From Psychrilyobacter piezotolerans (GTDB lineage: Bacteria; Fusobacteriota; Fusobacteriia; Fusobacteriales; Fusobacteriaceae), in the NCBI RefSeq assembly GCF_003391055.1, contig NZ_QUAJ01000009.1:39175-103174 (forward strand): a stretch of 64,000 nt of DNA. The letters run 5' to 3'. Below, in pieces: positions 44,992-54,032 of this stretch; position 1 is the stretch's first letter; each line of letters begins with the position of its first letter. The notes beneath the pieces were generated by a model. That model ran no database searches and was not told the DNA's origin. It saw only the letters and a program-made list of their open reading frames with translations. The position numbers and the translations under genes are program-made.

Positions 44992-46854
44992 ATGATAAAA
45001 GATGCTAGGACAAGACACATAATCAAATTATTTTTAGATATGCTGCTACTGAGTTCTGCTTTTGTATTTTCTTTTATAATAAAATTTGAAGGTGATTGGG
45101 GGAAATATTTTAAAATTAAATATGTACTTCATTTTTTATTTGCTTATATTATTTTAAATTTAGTTTTAAAAATAAATTTAAAAAGTTGGAGATATATGGA
45201 TTCGTTGGATGTATTTAATATAATTTCTACAGTTGCATTATCTAATATACTGTATGTCTTAGGAATAGTATTTTTAAATCTAGCTAAATTTCCTATGGGA
45301 TTATTCTCACTTTTAATAATATTTGAAATAGGATTTTTGTTGATGGGAAGATATATAATCAGGATAAAAAGAACCTTAATGAGTATTCAGAGGAAAAGAA
45401 AGTGTGAAATTGATAAAACCAGGGTTTTAATAATGGGTGCAGGAGAAGCAGGAGAAGCACTTTTAATGGAAGCTAGAAAAAATTCTGATTTTAAACTGCA
45501 AATAATAGGATTAATAGATGATGATCCTGAAAAAAAAAATATGATCCTTCATGGTAAAAGAGTCTGGGGAAACAGATTTGATATTCCGAGATTAGTGGAT
45601 GAATTTGACATTAGGGAGATTATAATAGCTATCCCAACTATGAGGGGAAAGGAAATAAAGAAAGTCTATAAATTAATAGATACGGAGAAGGTAGAAGTCA
45701 AGATATTACCTGGTTATAATGAAATCTTAGAGGGAAGTTCCTACCTGAATCAAATTAGAAATGTCAAGGTAGAGGACCTTCTGGGGCGTGAAATAATAGA
45801 TGTAAATAGTAAAGAGGTAGCTAATGGTATAGAGGGGAAGGTAGTATTAATAACTGGAGGAGCAGGATCTATAGGATCGGAACTTTCAAGACAGGTAGCT
45901 AAATATAATCCTAAAAAATTAATAAATATAGATCTAAATGAAAATTCTATATATTTTTTAGAATTGGAATTAAAAAGAAAACATCCTAATTTAGATATTA
46001 TAAGTGAGATAGGAAATATAAGGGAAAAAGAAAAAATGGAGTATTTATTTAAAAAATATAGACCTAATATAGTTTTCCATGCTGCTGCACACAAACATGT
46101 ACCATTGATGGAACATAATCCAGAGGAAGCCATTAAAAATAATATCTTTGGTACTAAAAATATAATAGATTTATCGGATAAATACGAGGTGGAAAGATTT
46201 GTTGGTGTATCTACAGATAAGGCAGTAAATCCTACTAATATCATGGGAGCTACTAAGAGGGTAGTTGAGATGTTGGTGGAGGATAAGGATACAAAAAGTA
46301 AAACTAAATTTATAGCAGTAAGATTTGGAAATGTGTTGGGAAGTAATGGGAGTGTGATTCCATTATTTAAAAAGCTAATAAATGAAAGGGAAAATATTAC
46401 AGTAACTCATCCAGAAATAACAAGATATTTTATGACCATACCAGAAGCCGCAAGTTTGGTTATAGAAGCTGGAATCATGAGTAAGGGTGGAGAAGTATTT
46501 ATCTTAGATATGGGAGAATCGGTAAAAATAATGGATTTAGCTAAAAATCTGATTGAATTATCCGGATTGACCTTGGGAGAGGATATAGACATAGAAATAA
46601 TAGGACTGAGACCTGGGGAAAAATTATATGAGGAATTACTCTATGACGTGAAGAGTGCAAAAAAAACAGAGAATAAAAAAATATACATAGCTAAATTAGA
46701 TGATAAAAATGAAATGGATAATTTAGTTTATTTAGAAAAACTGGAAGAAAAATTAAACTCCCATGAATATGGAAGATTAAAAGAAATCATGAAAAAGATG
46801 GTAGTAACCTTTAAAGAACCTGAGGAAGTGAATAAAAACAATTGCGAAAAATAG
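44992..46854 (+). CDS. PglF/CapD/WbpM-like nucleotide-sugar 4,6-dehydratase
   Basis: About 620 residues. Four N-terminal membrane helices (~15-115), a CoA-binding-like Rossmann domain (VLIMGAGEAGEALLME) and a catalytic SDR domain (VLITGGAGSIGSELSRQV). The usual YxxxK is replaced by MGATK, as is typical for the SDR family of membrane-bound UDP-GlcNAc 4,6-dehydratases, and STDKAVNPTNIMGATKR is diagnostic. It makes the 4-keto intermediate for bacillosamine-like or fucosamine sugars. The frame opens at GTG 44983; ATG 44992 is preferred, with AAGGTG upstream. Confidence 0.9.
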   Translation: MIKDARTRHIIKLFLDMLLLSSAFVFSFIIKFEGDWGKYFKIKYVLHFLFAYIILNLVLKINLKSWRYMDSLDVFNIISTVALSNILYVLGIVFLNLAKFPMGLFSLLIIFEIGFLLMGRYIIRIKRTLMSIQRKRKCEIDKTRVLIMGAGEAGEALLMEARKNSDFKLQIIGLIDDDPEKKNMILHGKRVWGNRFDIPRLVDEFDIREIIIAIPTMRGKEIKKVYKLIDTEKVEVKILPGYNEILEGSSYLNQIRNVKVEDLLGREIIDVNSKEVANGIEGKVVLITGGAGSIGSELSRQVAKYNPKKLINIDLNENSIYFLELELKRKHPNLDIISEIGNIREKEKMEYLFKKYRPNIVFHAAAHKHVPLMEHNPEEAIKNNIFGTKNIIDLSDKYEVERFVGVSTDKAVNPTNIMGATKRVVEMLVEDKDTKSKTKFIAVRFGNVLGSNGSVIPLFKKLINERENITVTHPEITRYFMTIPEAASLVIEAGIMSKGGEVFILDMGESVKIMDLAKNLIELSGLTLGEDIDIEIIGLRPGEKLYEELLYDVKSAKKTENKKIYIAKLDDKNEMDNLVYLEKLEEKLNSHEYGRLKEIMKKMVVTFKEPEEVNKNNCEK

Positions 46855-46921
46855 AAAGAGGATAAATATTCTGATTAATTTACTTTAGAAAAAGTATGAA
46901 TTAAAAAGGAGAGGAGTCAAG

Positions 46922-47905
46922 ATGGGAATTTATTTTAAAGAAGAGTATGCCAAGATTTATGAGTTGAATGGGGATGGAAAGGTTGAAAAATTCCAATATG
47001 AAGGTGGGGATGGGAGGGTAGAATATCTCTTTTTAAAAAGGGATATTGAATTATCAGAAGGAAGATATTATGACATCACTACCCCTTATGGATATGGAGG
47101 TCCATTGTTTTTTCCTGAAAGTTCAGAAAAACTCACTAAGTTAATATCAAATTTCAGAGAAGAATTCGAGAGTTACTGCAAAAAAAATAAAATAATTTCA
47201 GAGTTTATAAGGTTTCATCCCATATTAAGGAACCACAGGTTTATGGAAAGATATGTCAAGACCATAAATGCCGGGGCTACTGTATACATAGATTTGAGTT
47301 CCGAAGAGGAGATCCTTTTAAATATGAAGAGAACTTGTCGCAAAAGTATAAAAAGATCCATGGAAAAGGGGTTCAAGGCAGAAATGGATAACAGCAACCA
47401 AGCCTGGGATAAATTTATAGACCTCTATTATATGACAATGAATAAAAATAATGCAGAAAATTATTACTATTTTCCCCGGGAGTATTTTGAAAATATGAGA
47501 GCTCTTTTGAGGGAAAGGGCACTCATATTTAAAACTACTTATAAAGATAAGGTTGTTTCTGCTATTCTTGTTTTAGCTGGAGAAGATGGAATACATGGGC
47601 ACTTACATGCTACCGATCCTGAATATTACAGGGAATCACCCAACAACATTCTCATATATACTGTTGCCCTATGGGGTTTAAAAAATGGATATAAAACCTT
47701 TCATTTAGGCGGAGGATACGGTGGAGCAGAGGATACCCTCTTTAAGTTTAAGAGTTCATTCAATAAAAATGGAGCTTTGGAATTTTACATTGGAGAAAAG
47801 ATACATGATCACAAAGTATATAACAATCTTACTAAACTTCATGAGAAGAAAAGGCCGGAGAAAAAAGGAGAAAATCTTGAATTCTTTCCTCTCTACAGGA
47901 GGTAA
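46922..47905 (+). CDS. FemAB/GNAT-like acyl- or aminoacyltransferase
   Basis: A 327-residue protein of the FemAB-like (GNAT superfamily) type. Visible features: SEFIRFHPILRNHRF (substrate loop), LLNMKRTCRKSIKRSMEKGF (the basic KxxRxxIRxxxKxG block), and HGHLHATDPEYYRESPNNILIYTVALWGLKNG with HLGGGYGG, the typical acetyl-CoA/aminoacyl-acceptor end. Relatives transfer amino acids from tRNA or acyl groups. Lying between the dehydratase and the aminotransferase it may acylate the amino sugar, in place of a PglD-type acetyltransferase (inference). Confidence 0.8.
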   Translation: MGIYFKEEYAKIYELNGDGKVEKFQYEGGDGRVEYLFLKRDIELSEGRYYDITTPYGYGGPLFFPESSEKLTKLISNFREEFESYCKKNKIISEFIRFHPILRNHRFMERYVKTINAGATVYIDLSSEEEILLNMKRTCRKSIKRSMEKGFKAEMDNSNQAWDKFIDLYYMTMNKNNAENYYYFPREYFENMRALLRERALIFKTTYKDKVVSAILVLAGEDGIHGHLHATDPEYYRESPNNILIYTVALWGLKNGYKTFHLGGGYGGAEDTLFKFKSSFNKNGALEFYIGEKIHDHKVYNNLTKLHEKKRPEKKGENLEFFPLYRR

Positions 47906-47942
47906 GATGGGAGGAAAAACATTGAATCAGAGGGAGGTAAAT

Positions 47943-49139
47943 ATGAAGGAAATTAAAGGATTCTGGGAAGGGAAACAATCAGATATATCCCTGTCTGTTC
48001 CCAATTTATCAGAGGATGCTCTTGAAAATATAAGGGAGTGTATAGGGACAGGGTGGTTAGTTAGAGGGAGATTTGTGACGGAATTTGAGGAGATGCTTGC
48101 CAGATATACCAATTTAGAAAAGGTAGTCACTGTACAGAGTGGAACAGCTGGTTTACATGAGGCCTATAGATTGCTCGGCATAGAGGATGGAGATGAGTTT
48201 ATAGTTCCCAATGTTACTTTTATATCTACTGTAAATGCAGCAGTATATTTAAAGGCTCATCCAATATTTATGGATTGTGACAATAGTCTGAATATGGATC
48301 TGGATAAGTTGGAAGAATTTTTGAAAATAGAATGCGAAGAAAGGGAGGAGGGCATCTACAACAAAAAAAGCGGGAGAAGAATAAAGGTCATAGCCGTTGT
48401 ACACCTCTTTGGCAATCTCATCGATATGGAAAGGGTAATGGAAATAGCTGAAAGATATGGATTGAAGGTTCTTGAAGATGCAGCCCAAGCCATGGGAAGC
48501 TTTTATACAGCAGGGGAATACAAGGGAAGGCATGCAGGAACCGTGGGTGATCTGGGAGTTATTTCCTTTAATGCCAATAAGATAATAACAGCAGCAGGAG
48601 GAGGAGTTATTCTTTCGAAAGATTTAGATCTTTTGCAGGAAGCAAGGTTTCTTGCAGCAGTGGCAAAAACACCATCTCCTTATATCTCTCATGATGAGGT
48701 GGGGTATAACTATGGCCTTACCAATGTTCAGGGAGCTTTTGGTGTAAGTCAGATGAAAAAATTAGAGGAGTTTGTAGAGGTGAAAATAAAAAATTATAAC
48801 CTTTATAAAACTATGATTGAAGATATAGAAGGTATTGAGCTTCTTTCCGTTAATAAGGGGACCCGCTCCAATCATTGGTTCTATGCGATAGTTATAGATA
48901 AGGAAAAGTATGGAATCAGCAGGAATGAGCTTTTTGAAAAACTTACTGAAGCTGGAATCCAGACCTGTCCTCTCTGGGGACTTATGTCTGAACAGAAACC
49001 ATTTAAAGATTATCAGAGTTATAAGATAGAAAAATCAAAATATTATGTAGAAAATACCCTCAACATACCTTGCAGCACAAACCTTAAAGAAAAGGAAGTG
49101 GTGAAGGTGGTTGAAAAACTGAGGGAGTTTTCCAAATAA
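47943..49139 (+). CDS. DegT/DnrJ/EryC1 (PglE/LegC-like) aminotransferase
   Basis: A ~398-residue PLP aminotransferase of the sugar type. Typical blocks: LSVPNLSEDALENIRECIGT at the start (LegC/PglE-like), VQSGTAGLHEAYRLLGI, VLEDAAQAMGS (PLP aspartate) and SFNANKIITAAGGG with the PLP lysine. It would aminate the C4-keto sugar made by the dehydratase. The open frame reaches 47721, overlapping the previous gene; real start codons with ribosome binding sites are 47907 (AGGAGG, 4 bases away) and 47943 (GGGAGG, 5 away). I choose 47943 because it matches the family start. Confidence 0.88.
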   Translation: MKEIKGFWEGKQSDISLSVPNLSEDALENIRECIGTGWLVRGRFVTEFEEMLARYTNLEKVVTVQSGTAGLHEAYRLLGIEDGDEFIVPNVTFISTVNAAVYLKAHPIFMDCDNSLNMDLDKLEEFLKIECEEREEGIYNKKSGRRIKVIAVVHLFGNLIDMERVMEIAERYGLKVLEDAAQAMGSFYTAGEYKGRHAGTVGDLGVISFNANKIITAAGGGVILSKDLDLLQEARFLAAVAKTPSPYISHDEVGYNYGLTNVQGAFGVSQMKKLEEFVEVKIKNYNLYKTMIEDIEGIELLSVNKGTRSNHWFYAIVIDKEKYGISRNELFEKLTEAGIQTCPLWGLMSEQKPFKDYQSYKIEKSKYYVENTLNIPCSTNLKEKEVVKVVEKLREFSK

Positions 49140-49168
49140 TCTTGGCTAAAATGATAAAGGAGGGAAGG

Positions 49169-49783
49169 GTGTATAGGAAATATTTCAAGAGATTAATGGA
49201 TATTGTATTTGCTTTAATAATATTTTCCGGATTCTGGTGGGTCTATCTCATAGTGGGGGTACTGGTGAGAATTAAACTGGGATCCCCTGTCATCTTTAAA
49301 CAGGACAGACCTGGAAAGGATGGCAAAATTTTCACCCTGTATAAGTTTAGGACTATGCTGGATACAGCGGACGCTCTGGGAAAACTTCTTCCAAATGAAA
49401 AGAGGTTTACCAAGTTTGGGTTATTGCTCAGGTCCACCAGCTTGGATGAACTGCCCCAGGCGTGGAACGTACTTAGGGGGGAAATGAGCTTTGTAGGGCC
49501 AAGGCCATTATTCATAAGGTATTTAAGCAGGTATTCCAAGGAACAGGGAAGAAGGCATGAGGTGAAGCCGGGGATTACCGGGTGGGCCCAGGTAAAGGGA
49601 AGAAACAGTATTTCCTGGGATGAAAAATTTAAAATGGACGTGGAGTATGTAAATAACTATAGTTTTCTCATGGACCTGAAGATAATACTCCTCACAGCGA
49701 AGAAAGTATTTTGTAGAGAGGGAGTTTCCCCTGAAGGACAGATAATAGTTGATGAATTTATGGGAAATGAGGAAAAAGAGTAA
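49169..49783 (+). CDS. PglC-like initiating sugar phosphate transferase
   Basis: About 204 residues of the bacterial sugar transferase family (small, PglC/WcaJ-C size). A single N-terminal reentrant membrane segment (FKRLMDIVFALIIFSGFWW), then IFKQDRPGKDGKIFTLYKFRTM, the catalytic SLDELPQAWNVL and MSFVGPRPLF, and VKPGITGWAQVKGRN. It moves a phospho-sugar from UDP-sugar to undecaprenyl phosphate, starting the repeat unit. The frame opens at TTG 49142; GTG 49169 has AGGAGGG just upstream and is preferred (ATG 49151 is possible). The start sugar is probably the 4-amino sugar made by the preceding genes. Confidence 0.9.
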   Translation: MYRKYFKRLMDIVFALIIFSGFWWVYLIVGVLVRIKLGSPVIFKQDRPGKDGKIFTLYKFRTMLDTADALGKLLPNEKRFTKFGLLLRSTSLDELPQAWNVLRGEMSFVGPRPLFIRYLSRYSKEQGRRHEVKPGITGWAQVKGRNSISWDEKFKMDVEYVNNYSFLMDLKIILLTAKKVFCREGVSPEGQIIVDEFMGNEEKE

Positions 49784-49818
49784 TTGAATGAGAGGTTCTC
49801 TTAGGAAGGTGAGGAGGG

Positions 49819-50931
49819 ATGAAAAAGGTTCTCGTTGTGGCAACACTCCAAAAAACCATTAAAGGTTTTTTAATTCCACATATAAAAAAATTGGAAGAAA
49901 ATGGTTATGAAGTTTGGATAGCAACAAACTGTTCAGAATGTTTAGAGATAGAGGAGCTGAAAGATAATAATTGGATAAATATTGAATTTAGTAGAAACCC
50001 TTTTTCTATCTATTCCTTACAAGCACTAAAACAGATAAAAAGATTGCTCTCGGAAGAAAAATTTGAATTCATACATTTCCATACACCGGTAGCAGCTTTT
50101 ATAGGAAGAGTGGCAGCTAGATTTTTAAAGTTAAAAAATATTACATATACAGTTCATGGATTTCACTTTTATGATGGAGCACCTCTGCTCAATTGGTTGT
50201 TATATTATCCGTTAGAGTATATAGCTATGAGATGGACAGACAAAATAATAACTATAAATCAGGAAGACTTTGAAAGAGCACAGAAAATGGCTGGTAGCAG
50301 AACCAAAGTATATAAAATAGATGGTGTGGGATTAGATCTAGAAAAATATTCTAAAGGCAATAGAGAAAAGGTAAGAAAAGAATTTGAATTATCAGAAAAA
50401 GACTTTATTATTACTACAATAGGAGAGCTTAATAAAAATAAAAATCAAATTCAGCTAATAAAAGCTATTGAAGTGTTAGAGCCTAAATTTAAAGCTTTGA
50501 TAGTTGGAGTTGGAAACAAGGAAAAAGAATTAAAAAGTTATGTAAAAAATAAAAAGTTAAAAAAAAGAGTATTATTTTTAGGGTTTAGAAAAGATATAAA
50601 TGATATTATAGCAACTAGTGATGTGTTAGTTTCTATGTCCTATAGGGAAGGACTTCCGAGGAATATAATGGAGGGGTTGGCTCAAGGTAAACCTTTTGTT
50701 GTGACTAATATAAGAGGAAATAGAGATATTATAATAGATAATAAAAATGGTTATTTAGTAGAGGTTGATGATTATGGCAAAACAAGTGAAATGATAAAAA
50801 AATTGGGAGTGGGAGGAAACTATAGAAGAATAGAAAAGAATAATTTAAAGTATGCAGAAAAATATTCTATAAAAAAAATATTGCAAAATATGGAAGGTAT
50901 TTATAATGAAGGTAGCATTAGTAAATCATAA
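49819..50931 (+). CDS. glycosyltransferase family 4 protein (EpsD-like)
   Basis: A 370-residue GT-B glycosyltransferase. N-terminal acceptor domain (KKVLVVATLQKTIKGFLIPH), a YTVHGFHFYDGAPLLNW segment as in EpsD/PglA-type enzymes, and the C-terminal donor domain with VSMSYREGLPRNIMEGLAQGKPFVVTNIRGN, the GT4 E(x7)E motif. It adds a sugar to the lipid-linked intermediate, plausibly the second sugar, given that it directly follows the PglC-like gene. It overlaps the next gene by 26 bases. Confidence 0.9.
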   Translation: MKKVLVVATLQKTIKGFLIPHIKKLEENGYEVWIATNCSECLEIEELKDNNWINIEFSRNPFSIYSLQALKQIKRLLSEEKFEFIHFHTPVAAFIGRVAARFLKLKNITYTVHGFHFYDGAPLLNWLLYYPLEYIAMRWTDKIITINQEDFERAQKMAGSRTKVYKIDGVGLDLEKYSKGNREKVRKEFELSEKDFIITTIGELNKNKNQIQLIKAIEVLEPKFKALIVGVGNKEKELKSYVKNKKLKKRVLFLGFRKDINDIIATSDVLVSMSYREGLPRNIMEGLAQGKPFVVTNIRGNRDIIIDNKNGYLVEVDDYGKTSEMIKKLGVGGNYRRIEKNNLKYAEKYSIKKILQNMEGIYNEGSISKS

Positions 50932-51982
50932 TTTAGGATCAGGCGGAGTGGAAAAATTAATATATGATATGGCTGTTGAAATGAAAAATAATAATATCGA
51001 TGTAGACATAGTTCTTTTAACCAGCGTAAATGGAGTATACGATGATTTTTTGAAGGGAAAAGGAATTAATATAATACATCTAAGTAATAAATGGGATATA
51101 TATAGTCCTAAAAATATTTTTAGATTGGTTAAAGTATTAAAAAAATATGATGTAGTTCATACACATATTTACTCAGCACAATTATGGACAGCTTTTGCCA
51201 GTTATTTATTACCTAAAGAGATTAAGTATATTACTACAGAACATAGTACGACAAATAGAAGAAGAGGTAATAAGATATTTAGAATTATAGATAGGTGGAT
51301 GTATTCTAGATATGATAAGGTTGTCTCCATTACCTCTGAGGTGAAAAAAGAGTTAGAAAACTGGATTGGGAAAAATAAAAACACAGACATTGTAATAGAA
51401 AACGGAATTAAATTAAATGATTATATTACTGCAAAGCCAAATAAAAGGGAAGAATTTAATCTAGAAGTAGGGGATAAAATACTGATAATGATATCTAGAT
51501 TTTCTCCACCAAAAGATCATGCTACACTAATAGATGCAATGGCGCATTTAGATCCTGAATATAAGTTACTTTTAGTGGGGGAAGGAGAATTAAAGGAACA
51601 ATGTATAAATCAAGTAAAGAATCTAAAAATAGAAGATAGGGTTTTATTTTTAGGGTACAGAAGAGATGTTCCTAATTTGTTAAAGATGTGTGACGGAGCT
51701 ATTTTATCCTCATTTTATGAGGGATTACCAATATCGGCTCTTGAAATAATGGCCAGTGGGATCCCGTTTATAGCTAGTGATGTTCCAGGATTAACAGATT
51801 TAGTTAAGAACTGTGGGATTTTATTTAAACAAGGTAAAACCCTCGAATTAAAGGGGAAAATAAAAGAAGTAATGGAAAATAAAAAAATAAAAGAGGAGGT
51901 AGTTGCTAGAGGTACTGAAAAATCAGAAAGATATTCTATTGAAAATAAAGTAAAAGAATATTTAACTCTATACAAAAATTAA
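50906..51982 (+). CDS. glycosyltransferase family 4 protein
   Basis: A 358-residue GT4. GSGGVEKLIYDMAVEM at the start is the acceptor-binding loop common in GT4; HTHIYSAQLWTAFAS, then LSSFYEGLPISALEIMASGIPFIASDVPGL, the donor site with EGLPxxxLE. Its start lies within the previous gene (26 bases overlap) and GAAGG is seen upstream. Specificity is unknown. Confidence 0.9.
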   Translation: MKVALVNHNLGSGGVEKLIYDMAVEMKNNNIDVDIVLLTSVNGVYDDFLKGKGINIIHLSNKWDIYSPKNIFRLVKVLKKYDVVHTHIYSAQLWTAFASYLLPKEIKYITTEHSTTNRRRGNKIFRIIDRWMYSRYDKVVSITSEVKKELENWIGKNKNTDIVIENGIKLNDYITAKPNKREEFNLEVGDKILIMISRFSPPKDHATLIDAMAHLDPEYKLLLVGEGELKEQCINQVKNLKIEDRVLFLGYRRDVPNLLKMCDGAILSSFYEGLPISALEIMASGIPFIASDVPGLTDLVKNCGILFKQGKTLELKGKIKEVMENKKIKEEVVARGTEKSERYSIENKVKEYLTLYKN

Positions 51983-51998
51983 AAAAGAGGTGGTAAAA

Positions 51999-52916
51999 TT
52001 GAAGTTAACAATTTTTACTCCAACATATAATAGAGCATATACTTTATATAAATGTTATGAAAGCTTAAAAAGACAAAGTGAAAAAAATTTTAAATGGTTA
52101 ATAATAGATGATGGATCAAGTGATGGGACAGAAAAAATGGTTGAAAAATGGAAGGGTGAAAAAAATGATTTTGATATATTATATTATTATCAAAAGAATC
52201 AAGGCATGCACGGGGCACACAATACAGCCTATAGTTTGATAGATACTGAATTAAATGTATGTATTGATTCAGATGACTATATGACGGACGATGCGGTGGA
52301 AAAAATATTAAAATTTTGGCAAACAAATAAAGATAAAAAAATCTGTGGTTTCGCAGCATTAAATGCTAAAGAAAATGGAGAATTAATAGGAACAAGATTT
52401 CCAAAAGATTTAAAAACTAGTAAGTCGTTTGAACTTTATAGTAAGCATGGTGTGAGAGGGGATAAGAAATTTATTTATAGAACAGAAATAACTAAATTAT
52501 ATCCTTATCCTTTGTTTAAAGGAGAGAAATATGTAGGATTGGATTATAAATATAAAAAATATGACTTAGATTACGAACTGGCATTAATGAATGAAGTAGT
52601 ATGTATAGTAGAGTATTTAGAAGATGGATCATCTAAAAATATGTTAAATCAATATCTAAAAAATCCAAAGGGATTTTCTTTTTATAGAAAAGAAAATATG
52701 AAATATCCAAATACCGGACTACTGTATAAATATAAAGAATGTATACACTATGTAGCCAGTAGTATAATATGTAAAAATAAATCTTTTTTGAAAGAAAGTC
52801 CGTTAAAAATACTGACATTTTTAGCACTGCCCGCAGGATATATCTTTTTCCTTTATATCTTAAAAAATGCCGGGGAGGATAACAAAGGAGCATTTTTATG
52901 GAAATATTTTATATAA
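51999..52916 (+). CDS. glycosyltransferase family 2 protein
   Basis: A ~305-residue GT-A enzyme. LTIFTPTYNRAYTLYKCYESL, WLIIDDGSSDGT and CIDSDDYMTDDAVEKI give the nucleotide-binding and DxD motifs. The ending has a hydrophobic stretch (LTFLALPAGYIFFLYIL) that may attach it to the membrane. The frame opens at GTG 51990; TTG at 51999 has GAGGTGG upstream and yields the usual KLTIFTPTYNR start. It overlaps wzy. Confidence 0.88.
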   Translation: MKLTIFTPTYNRAYTLYKCYESLKRQSEKNFKWLIIDDGSSDGTEKMVEKWKGEKNDFDILYYYQKNQGMHGAHNTAYSLIDTELNVCIDSDDYMTDDAVEKILKFWQTNKDKKICGFAALNAKENGELIGTRFPKDLKTSKSFELYSKHGVRGDKKFIYRTEITKLYPYPLFKGEKYVGLDYKYKKYDLDYELALMNEVVCIVEYLEDGSSKNMLNQYLKNPKGFSFYRKENMKYPNTGLLYKYKECIHYVASSIICKNKSFLKESPLKILTFLALPAGYIFFLYILKNAGEDNKGAFLWKYFI

Positions 52917-53962
52917 CCTTATTCTTTTCTACATTAATATCCTATGCAGGAAGAGTTAATGGAAAAAGGAATGAACTAAATCGTTATTTTAAAGAACCAA
53001 ATATAATATTTTTTTATATAACAACTAGTATTTTAATTTTAGTCTCAGGACTAAGGTGGAATATAGGAGACACATATTTTTATAAACATAGTTATAGATT
53101 AGCAGGACTGGGCTATGATGTAGGATATGAATATGCCTTTAATAGATTAATAATAATATTGAATAAAATATCATCAGATCCACAGCTTTTGTTGTTGGTA
53201 ACAGCATTAATAACTAATTTATTTATATTGGGGGCTATAAAAAAATATTCCACATATTTTGAACTTTCAGTATATATGTATATAACATCTGGATATTATT
53301 TAGTAACTATGAATGGGATAAGACAGACATTAGCGGCTTCTATCTTCTTTTATTTTGGGATCAAATACATAATAGAAAAGAAATTCATAAAATACCTTAT
53401 TCTTCTGGGTATATTGTCGCTATTCCATTCAACAGTCCCCTTCCTGTTGATTTGTTATTTCTTTGGCCAGGAAAAGCCGTGGAGTAAGAAGATGGGATTA
53501 TTTATTGTTGGTTCGTTGTTTGGAGCGGTATTTTATAATATGCTAATAGGTGTAGGAGCAGCAGTAATCGGTGAATATTCCATTTATTTAACCAATTTTA
53601 ATGAGGGGGGAGCTCATATATTAAGAATAATAATCTCAGCAGTACCGGTAGCTTTAGCATTCTATAAAAGAGAAGTATTGGCAAAGAAGTGGAAGTTTTC
53701 CAATGTGTTTATAAATATATCATTATTAAATTTTGTATTTATGATTTTTTCACTCCATAACTGGATCTTTGTGAGATTTAGTATGTACTTAAGTCTTGTA
53801 AATTTAGTACTACTGCCGTATATAATTAAAAATTGTTTTAAGGGGAACGATAGAAAGATACTTTATATAGGGTGTGTTGTTGCTTATTTTGTATACTTTT
53901 TCTACGATCAAGCAATAACAATGGGAATTCATTATAGGAGTGTAATACTAGGAATATATTAG
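52898..53962 (+). CDS. EpsG-family O-antigen/exopolysaccharide polymerase (Wzy-like)
   Basis: A 354-residue integral membrane protein with about ten hydrophobic segments. The opening with GLRWNIGDTYFYKHSYR is typical of the EpsG family (R and GD residues in the first external loop), and MNGIRQTLAASIFFYFGIKYI is the conserved middle motif. It would polymerise the lipid-linked repeat units outside the inner membrane. AAAGGAG lies inside the end of the preceding gene. No alternative polymerase is seen in the locus. Confidence 0.85.
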   Translation: MEIFYITLFFSTLISYAGRVNGKRNELNRYFKEPNIIFFYITTSILILVSGLRWNIGDTYFYKHSYRLAGLGYDVGYEYAFNRLIIILNKISSDPQLLLLVTALITNLFILGAIKKYSTYFELSVYMYITSGYYLVTMNGIRQTLAASIFFYFGIKYIIEKKFIKYLILLGILSLFHSTVPFLLICYFFGQEKPWSKKMGLFIVGSLFGAVFYNMLIGVGAAVIGEYSIYLTNFNEGGAHILRIIISAVPVALAFYKREVLAKKWKFSNVFINISLLNFVFMIFSLHNWIFVRFSMYLSLVNLVLLPYIIKNCFKGNDRKILYIGCVVAYFVYFFYDQAITMGIHYRSVILGIY

Positions 53963-54032
53963 GGAGTATAGCATATGAGAGTAAGAGTTTCATGTATTTA
54001 ATAACTTTTTAAACTTTAGTGAGGAGGAGTAT

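Noticed and set aside
47721..47942. N-terminal extension of the sugar aminotransferase
   Set aside because: This part overlaps the FemAB-like gene in another frame; ribosome binding sites and family alignment place the start at 47943 (or 47907).
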